Source: Grifola frondosa (taxonomy: Eukaryota > Basidiomycota > Agaricomycetes > Polyporales > Grifolaceae). Taken from it: a stretch of 64,000 nt of DNA. Both the position numbers and the translations under genes were made by a program. Below, piece by piece: positions 57,337-64,000 of the stretch. A model generated the notes under the pieces. That model did not search any database, was not told the origin of the DNA, and saw nothing but the letters and a program-made list of their open reading frames with translations. The stretch spans positions 186,001 to 250,000 of the forward strand of contig LUGG01000010.1 of assembly GCA_001683735.1 (NCBI GenBank), given 5' to 3'. The first letter of the stretch is position 1, and every line of letters starts with the position of its first letter.

Positions 57337-58231
57337 ATGGCCTCAAAAGCAGTCGCTGCGTCGGTGGTAAATTTTTCAATATTCGCGCCGTGCTGCACGC
57401 CATCGCTCACAGGTTCCGATGCATAGGACTTCGCCCGCGTGTACACCTCGCTTGGTCTCGGAAAGGGTCCGTGCACCGTGATGCTCATTAAATAGTTAAA
57501 GTGTTGCATACTAAGGTACCGGCGCATTCTATCCTATAGAGACCATCGCGACTCTCCAGGCCTTCCGCAAGCGGCATATGGATGCCCAGCGCATCCACGC
57601 TCAGTTCAATGCTCAGCCGACGACGATTGACGTCGAGTACTATCGCTCTGTGCTGAAAACAAGGCCGTCATTGATGACGCGGAGAAGCTCTTGCGCGAAT
57701 TCAAGCCTGTCACGTACGACGTGAGCTCACACATCAAGGCGATTGAGACGTTCGAGGTGAAGGCGGTGAGTGTCGTGTCAAGACTTTTCGCAAGTTTGGC
57801 GAAGCATGTGGGACAGCTCATCTGAGGGCTGATTGTCGATTGTGTGGGTGGCGGTGTTGTACAGGTCGCGAAGGCGAAGGAGACAACCGATAAAATTGAT
57901 GTCGAACTCAAGGAGCTCCAGGCTACACTTGCGAATATCGAGGATGCGCGTCCTTTCGAGGACCTCACCGTGCGTTGTCATTATGACGATATCATTTGTT
58001 TACGCGATTAACCTTTACTTTCCCCCCGTTGGCCGAAATTACAACAGGTTGAGGAGGTCGGCGAGGCGCACCCACGTATCGTCGAGGCCGTCGAGAACAT
58101 GATCAAGAAGGGCAAATGGACTGTCCCTGGTCTGTTACTCCCTCTTCCGCGTCCTCACTGCCCGTCGGCTCAAGCGCGTTTCTTTTCACACAGGCTACAA
58201 GGAGAAATTCGGCGATCTTTCACTCATGTAA
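57337..58231 (+). CDS. ATP7: Mitochondrial ATP synthase subunit d
   Basis: The start MASKAVAASV is at 57337. After an intron the exons read ETIATLQAFRKRHMDAQRIH, NAQPTTIDVEYYRSVL, NKAVIDDAEKLLREFKPVTY, DVSSHIKAIETFEVKAV, AKAKETTDKIDVELKELQAT, LANIEDARPFEDLTV, EEVGEAHPRIVEAVENMIKK, GKWTVPG and YKEKFGDLSLM, with stop at 58231. This is the peripheral-stalk subunit d of F1Fo-ATP synthase, located in the mitochondrial inner membrane complex. Two one-base losses are needed: at 57656-57659, where CTGAAAACAAGG should have five A (giving KNKAVI), and possibly in the first exon after VVNFS. As the gene is essential for respiration these are read as sequence errors. Confidence 0.88.
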
Positions 58232-58660
58232 TCCGTCTCTTCCAGCCATGTTCGAATAGAATAGGAAGGCGCTTGACGTTGCCTCTTGAATGAGAGAAAC
58301 GATCGTCGTCGTATAGAGAATGAGGTCGGATTTCGGACATAGTCCGGTAATGTATCATCGTTCGAATAGCTTGCTCGAAGCCTTGACCGTCATAGTCAGC
58401 CATGCAAATCTGGTCAGACGACTCAGATCTTGCAGTGTGTGGTCTCAACTTGGATATCTGAGAATCAGTTATATGCGATAGAAGGAAATGCAATTGATCC
58501 TGGAAATACAATGGAAGATACATAGTATACTATACACCGAGTCAGGAGTATGTGGCACATGCGAATGAATGCGATGCACCGGATATGAAGCAGGCGCATT
58601 GAGGGAAGCAAGTCGGTGGACAGCAGGCACGATCGGGAATAGAGATGGTTGATGCAAGGA
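58232..58660. other. Convergent gap, ATP synthase d / calcineurin B
   Basis: Two 3' flanks; nothing else recognised. Confidence 0.35.
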
Positions 58661-59534
58661 TCAGAATAGATCCAGCGTCATTTGTTTTGCAACATCCTGT
58701 GGAAACATTATCAGCTGAAGAATCACTTATCAAGCTCCGTGACCAACGCACCATATTCGAAACCATTTCAGAGAACTCTTCAAAGCTCAGTTTTCCCTCG
58801 CCGTTCTGATCCGCCTCCCTGATCGTCTTGTCGACGACCTGCTGCAACTCACCGTCCTTGAGATGGATTCCTACCATCATCTTCAGTACGATGAATAGCT
58901 CGCCGTTCGAGATATATCCGTCACGGTCCATGTCATACACCTTGAATGCGACTGGCTCTAATTTAGCATACGTCGTGGTGGTGAGAGATGAGCGACGCAC
59001 ATCGTAGCTTTTCCTCCTGCCCGCCTCGGCTACTGAATGCGCTCAGGCCGCCGACGAATTCTTCGAAGTCGACCGTGCCCCGCCACTGACACAAGACAAT
59101 TACTAGACATATGTCAAATACAACGGGTTTGCGCGCACTCTTCGTCGAATATAGCTATCAGCCGTGGCGCAAGTGGATTGTTAGCGATCTGAGGTATCTG
59201 CAGAAACTCTTCGCGATCTATCGATCCAGATCCATCACTACGAACAGAAAACAATATGATATGAGTATGAGTACTGGAATATTGATCGCGCAAGGTCTTT
59301 GTCACCTGTCAAGTTTCATGAACCTCTTCTTGAGCCGCTCCAGCTCGCTAGCGCTGACTGAACGTATTCGTATGGATACATTCTGAGCAATATGTTATTG
59401 ATGCTACGTATTGATCGGACGCACAGTTGGACCGCTTCTGCATGTCCTCCATAAATTGGGACGCTGCATTAGACCTCGGTTAGCGATCGCGCCGACAAGT
59501 AAATAGAGAAATACGACGAACGTGTCTGTCCCAT
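58661..59534 (-). CDS. CNB1: Calcineurin regulatory subunit B
   Basis: The short first exon (59534) reads MGQT; after an intron [13 protein letters not shown] follows. Gly2 and the MGQ..S context fit N-myristoylation. Then [18 protein letters not shown]-hand 1 ([13 protein letters not shown]), [22 protein letters not shown]-hand 2 ([16 protein letters not shown]), [20 protein letters not shown] (EF-hand 3), [35 protein letters not shown] (EF-hand 4), and after an intron [11 protein letters not shown] with stop at 58661. The four EF-hands and the order match calcineurin B over its whole length. It binds Ca2+ and activates the calcineurin A phosphatase, a regulator of Ca2+ stress, growth and cell wall responses. 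At the first EF-hand the loop begins DSDGSG, formed across an intron. Confidence 0.9.
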
Positions 59535-60315
59535 CTTTGTTCAACTAGAGACTTGGTGTCGATAAAAAGCGTTACGCTAGCAATGACAAGAGCACAAGAG
59601 TGAGGAGATCAGGCGAAGATAACAACGCAGCCAAGTTCCCTCATTGCAGAAAGACGCCGTGTAATTGCGCTAACCGCTTGCGAACCGTTCGAAGAGCACA
59701 GCGTTGATGTCATGACTGACGTCGAGAACAGCCACTTTGGTTGGGAAGGTACGCGTCGCCATTCGAGCCTGCGAAGGGTCGCCAGTTATTCTCAAGTTCA
59801 AATTCTGCACTGGTTCTGCCACAAATAGCGCATCAAGATTGCAAGTACGTTTCGATCGACAAGCGCCCATGCAAGTGGCTGACAGCGAGTTCGAACACAT
59901 GAATCTGAACGTTAGTATACCATCATCGCAGTGCTAGAAAATCTTCTGCTGAATGCATAAATATTGAATGGAGGATATTCTCGGAAATCGACATCCAATG
60001 TACACTTCTACTGACACCGAAAGCGAATATTGTCAAACGCTACACCGTACCACACCATCAGCAAAAACTCGCCCCGCAGGTACCCAATGTAGGCGCTTAC
60101 CAGATACCGCATATGGGCAAGAGGCGACAAGCGACTACACGAGGCTACCAGACGCCTGCATATGGCCGGAGGCTACAAGAGGCTGCACGCGTCCAGTGCA
60201 GCCATTGTAATCTCTGTAGATACATTGGAATACCTTTATATATTTTATTCTCCGTTATTAGCCAAAATGTTTCAAGTGAGAAATAAGTGTATTAAGAAGG
60301 AAGTCCGGGCTACTA
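59535..60315. other. Spacer between calcineurin B and the transposon gene
   Basis: Contains a weak local repeat near 60105-60195 (GCATATGG...GAGGCTAC twice). The end of the transposon should lie here, but no terminal inverted repeat could be matched because the other end is outside the window. Confidence 0.35.
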
Positions 60316-63300
60316 CTACAATGCCCCAAATCCCTCCAGCTCGTCCTCATCGCCGTCAGGACCCACGAGCTCCTCCCCATCCTCCGGCCCAAGATCCGGT
60401 TCGATGGCGTCGTCGTCACTCCCCTCCCGTTCTCCCGTCCTCTCCATCCTCTCCGTCCTCTCCGTCTTCTGCATCCTCCCCGTCTTCTGCGTCCTCTCCG
60501 TCCTCTCCGTCCTCTCCATCCTCTCCGTCTGCCGCATGGTTGTCTTGTTCCATATCCTCGTCCTCGTCGTCATCTTCTACAGCGTCGTTGATGATCCTGG
60601 GGGTGCTGCCGTCGAGTTCATGCTCCCCGAGCGATGCCCGATTCCTCCTCCGTTGTAGCGCATGAACATGTCGCGATCCACGAACCTAGATAGTCATATT
60701 TAGTTTATTTATATGTTAAAAATAAGCAAAAAACGCACATTCCGACATAATAATATCTCCAATCGTCGTCGTCATCTTCATCCACTCGCGCGATGCTTGG
60801 CCCAGGCAATGCATCGTCTGTGCGCCCGTATTCGAACGCTGGAATGAGATGCGCGCCACGGAGTACTTGCGCTGGGTCGAGGAAAACGAATGCCTCCTCG
60901 TCGTGGCAATCCGTGAACCTGAGACGATGGAGTCTTCTGGTGTCGAACCCGCCAGGCGCAGAAGCGTCAAGCTCGAAATTCCGCGCCCACAAGACCTCAA
61001 AGCTTCCGGTTCGGGATGCCTGTTGACATTGGGACCCACGCGATACGCGTTGACGTGGAAGATGCTGAGGACGCGTGCGTAGAGAAATGGATGGCCTTCA
61101 TCGTCTGGCTGCGCGAGCAACATAATGTCGGGGTGGGAGGACGGGTTGACGGAGTCTTGCGAACGCCGCATGTCGTAGGATGTGTAGTTGACTCGAAGCA
61201 CTTTGTGGAAATATAGGCGTTGGCGGTCGATGCGGATGCTGTCCCGTTCGTCCTCTGTAATATTCGGCCGGGGTTGGTCGGAAGTTTTGTCCATGCGCAA
61301 GACAAGATGGTCTTGCAGTTTCCGCACAAAGTCCTAGGCCATGGTTAGGTCTAATTGAGCGCGCGCTAGAGTGGGAGCGCTCACCTTGCAAGCAGGGTCC
61401 TCCGCGCGTTTCGATGCAAATGAGACCAAATCGACAAAGTTTCGTTGGTCGTCGGAGATGTGGTGATGGGACTTCGGTGAGGACAACGGGAGACGCTCGG
61501 AATCCGCAAAACGAAGGCGCAATTCAGCGCGCTGGGCTCGGCGCGCCTTCTTGTGCCTCCGTTTGTGCGATCTTCGTCCGGGAACGCGATCTGTCGACCT
61601 AGAACTTGTTAGATCCTCCACTGCTTGATCCTCTCGAGCTGTAGTGTAGAGTGTGGCCTCCCGTTCACGTTCCTCCAAACTCTGCAAGAAATATTCACGC
61701 CTTTGATGTCGGGCTATCTGCCACTCGAATTGTGCGTTCTTGTTCGTCCGAGCGTAGAATTTCTTGACTCGACGGTGTTCGAGCTCTCCCTTTGTATGTA
61801 GAAATAATATTAGACAATAAAAAACTGTAGATATGACTCACAATCTGCGTGGTGTAGTTGTCGGTGGTTCCGAAAATGCGAATGGTTTTGACATAGTCCC
61901 GAGCCTGTGCCACTTGTACGTGTGCAGATTGAACGTGCGGGTTGTGTGAGTTTGCGGGAGCCTTCCCCTTTCCTTAGAGGCCTTGCCCTTCGCTGCAAGC
62001 GCTGCTTTTCGCCGCTGACGCGCTGCCGTCTCTTCGGAGTTCTTGAGTGTTGTAGGCTGCACAGACGAAGTCTTGAATTGGCGCACTGCAGCACCCATAG
62101 ACTTTGTAGCGTGCTCGAATTGGGTGAGAGTAGAATCAGTGTGTAGGCGCAACTTCGCGTGCGCGTGCCACACGACAGATCGAAGAACATATCCAGCACG
62201 ACCCGGTTTTGCTTGCCAGGCAACAGGCCTTCGATGACGGGCATAATACACTGGCGTTTGTAAGTTAATATACATTCGTACCAAGCAGAGTGTGGAGGAC
62301 TGACCTGCAACATGTCTTCGTAGTCTCGCGCCGCCAGTTTCTTCAAACTGGAGACGTTCGACCCGAATCGACGGATAGTGTCGCGCCCGAATGTAGACAC
62401 CTCCCAAACTACAGAATGTTTTAATAGGAATCTTGTGGCGGAAATCACAATTTGGTACGTACCGAGCATCAAACTCTTGAATTTTGTTATTCCCTGCTGC
62501 TATTAAGATACGAAGCATGTGAATTACGGTGTTCTTGAGCGTGCCGAGCTCGAATTCATGCAGAGGGTCGGGTACCAGCATTCTGTAATGGTTGAAGCCG
62601 AACTCGCGCAGCCGGATGGAAAATGCGCTCTAAATTCTGTTCAGTGAAGTATCAGCATTGCAATGGGATATATACACGCACTGGAGTCGGAGTTAAGGAG
62701 GTGGGTTCAGTAGATTCTTGACCTGAGCACCCTCGACCCAAATCCTTTCTCGAAAATCCATTTTCGTGCGAGCTTGATTTTGTAGAGGACACCTCATCGT
62801 CTTCGCGCGTTTTTGCTCGGCGCTTCGTATCACAGAGGTCCCCATTCCAGGTACGTAGGTTTTCTTGATGTAGCAGTCTGGACATGGCACACCGCCAGAA
62901 ATCGCAAACAAGCGATCAGACACCTGTATGAATTTATCGTAATTAGATAACACGACATATCATAATGTAAGACGTACTTCTCGGGGTAGTCAGCGCAGTA
63001 GGTGAATATACGCGGGAATATTCGACGAGTGATGCCATCGCCACACTTGATGAGAAGTCCGTGGACGTAGGCATGTATAAAGTCGGCACGAGCAGGCGGA
63101 GCCAAACCTGATGCATGAGTTCTCGTCGCACAATCGTATCACGGCGACGGATGCGGGGGATTTGAATACGGACTGATAGAAGTGTTGGAAGGCGTCAGGT
63201 AACTATGATAGTGTTAAGCACGTCGAGAATCGTTTAATGTATGAAACATAGACATACCTTAGGAATATATGCCAGATGGTGTGCAGCGAACGCACGAGGC

Positions 63301-64000
63301 TTGGCACGAATATATTTGGAGAGGTTACCAAAAAAAGCGTAGATCGGCCACAGCGAAGCTGAGCCGAAGCTGGCGAGGTGGGTGGCGTCTGACCAGACCA
63401 ATATCGGAGCTATGGCATATTCGATGTCGGGGTCGTCGTCAGGATTGCGTGGCTGCGCACGAAGTTCCGCATCGGCCTCCAGCATCGCGTCAGAGTTGAA
63501 TATGTCGGTGTATACGCGCTCGCGCTTCGGATCGCTGCCGTCTGAGGATTCCCGTTCCCAGAATAATTTGAAGGGAACGAAATGGAAGTCGCGCGCGGTG
63601 AAATCTGGAAGGCGGCTTTGACGACCTCGGTAAGGGAGCGTGTATAGACACCTTCGACCTCGTACTCGGGTGCGAGGTCCTCGGAGCTCCACTTGGCCTT
63701 TTCGAAGGGGAGCCTGATCTTGATGGACTCCTTGCGCCAGCCATCAGAGGCAGAGAAGCGCTTCGGAGTCCGAGAATGGTCCAGCCTCTTGAGCTCGTAC
63801 GCGTTGAAGCTCTTGAGGTCTTCTGCGTTGTAGTCCTCGGCATTGAGAACTCTGACGAGACGCTGGAGCTCGGCGGCTGATTTGTAGGGGGACCCGAATA
63901 AAACCAGCGCATGAGTCGGAAGACTGTGGCGTTCAGAATGGTGCGAAGAAGTTCGCGCGCGATTTGTCCACAGCAGCGCCGAAACCAGAGAGGAATTCCG
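60316..64000 (-). mobile_element. Plavaka-type DNA transposon, transposase gene (5' end outside window)
   Basis: Minus-strand exons from the right edge: LPFEKAKWSSEDLAPEYEV, DFTARDFHFVPFKLFWERES, YAIAPILVWSDATHLASFGS, LWPIYAFFGNLSKYIRAKPR, ADFIHAYVHGLLIKCG, RIFTYCADYPEK, GVPCPDCYIKK, MLVPDPLHEFELGTLKNTVI, FGRDTIRRFGSNVSSLKKLA, RDYEDMLQ, LLPGKQNRVVLDMFFDL, WHAHAKLRLHTDSTLTQFE, FNLHTYKWHRLG, YVKTIRIFGTTDNYTTQI, GELEHRRVKKFYARTNKNAQ, DFVRKLQDHLVLRM and the end FVDRDMFMRYNGGGIGH, with an acidic GED-repeat tail. This is the Plavaka transposase of agaricomycete cut-and-paste elements. Several frame changes occur (near 62750, 63610 and in the GED tail), so it may be inactive or carry sequence errors. 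It gives the window its only clear mobile element. Confidence 0.85.
60430..60535 (-). repeat. 9-bp minisatellite encoding Gly-Glu-Asp repeats
   Basis: About ten imperfect copies of GACGGAGAG (minus strand) encode a GED/AED tract near the end of the transposase. The frame is lost just after it, near 60420. Confidence 0.8.

Noticed and set aside
60105..60195. Possible transposon terminal repeat (GCATATGG...GAGGCTAC twice)
   Set aside because: The two copies are direct, short and imperfect, not inverted, and cannot be matched to the other end, which lies outside the window.
1..64000. CRISPR arrays, bacterial operons or prophage
   Set aside because: No regularly spaced repeats with unique spacers; the genes are intron-rich and fungal. 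The tandem repeats found are plain duplications.

Overview
This window is fungal nuclear DNA, almost certainly from a mushroom-forming basidiomycete (Agaricomycetes). Genes are split by many introns of about 50-60 bp with GT..AG ends, neighbouring genes lie close together on both strands, and the protein families are typical of that group: an SRPK-like kinase of the agaricomycete type, an Atf1-type bZIP protein, PPR and F-box fragments, and a Plavaka transposase. I cannot name the species. No bacterial, viral, CRISPR, rRNA or convincing tRNA feature was seen.

Left part (1-18.2 kb): the end of a PPR protein, a SAMHD1-like dNTP triphosphohydrolase, a shortened SRPK-like kinase on the minus strand, an AT-rich island of about 0.9 kb with a perfect hairpin, an unrecognised protein, a Pho80-like cyclin, a conserved unrecognised protein, the COMPASS subunit Swd1/RbBP5, head to head with it a Tti2-like protein of the TTT complex, and an aldo/keto reductase of the pyridoxal reductase type.

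Middle (18.2-33 kb): about 3 kb of gene-free, T-poor, repeat-bearing DNA, a purine-rich stretch and a CGTCA cluster in front of the Atf1-like gene. Then come two paralogous genes on the minus strand encoding CCCH zinc finger - RRM-like - RBR ubiquitin ligase proteins, with a duplicated 3' end beside the first and a third, broken piece at 47.3 kb on the other strand.

Right part (33-64 kb): ribosomal protein eL18, head to head with a Tra2-like SR protein; a Nug1-type nucleolar GTPase; an MDR-type oxidoreductase with a long serine-rich N-terminus; a membrane-anchored DUF3445/HODM-like protein; an unrecognised 243-residue protein; an F-box/LRR fragment followed by a 118-bp tandem repeat; a thymine-DNA glycosylase; a hexokinase; ATP synthase subunit d; calcineurin B; and the 3' part of a Plavaka transposase that runs off the right edge.

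A general warning: many conserved genes, including essential ones (eL18, ATP synthase d), carry single-base deletions, mostly in short homopolymers. The likeliest cause is an uncorrected long-read assembly. Frameshifts here should not by themselves be read as pseudogenes. Exon borders are read by eye from splice signals and family resemblance, so outer limits of multi-exon genes are approximate unless a start or stop is stated.
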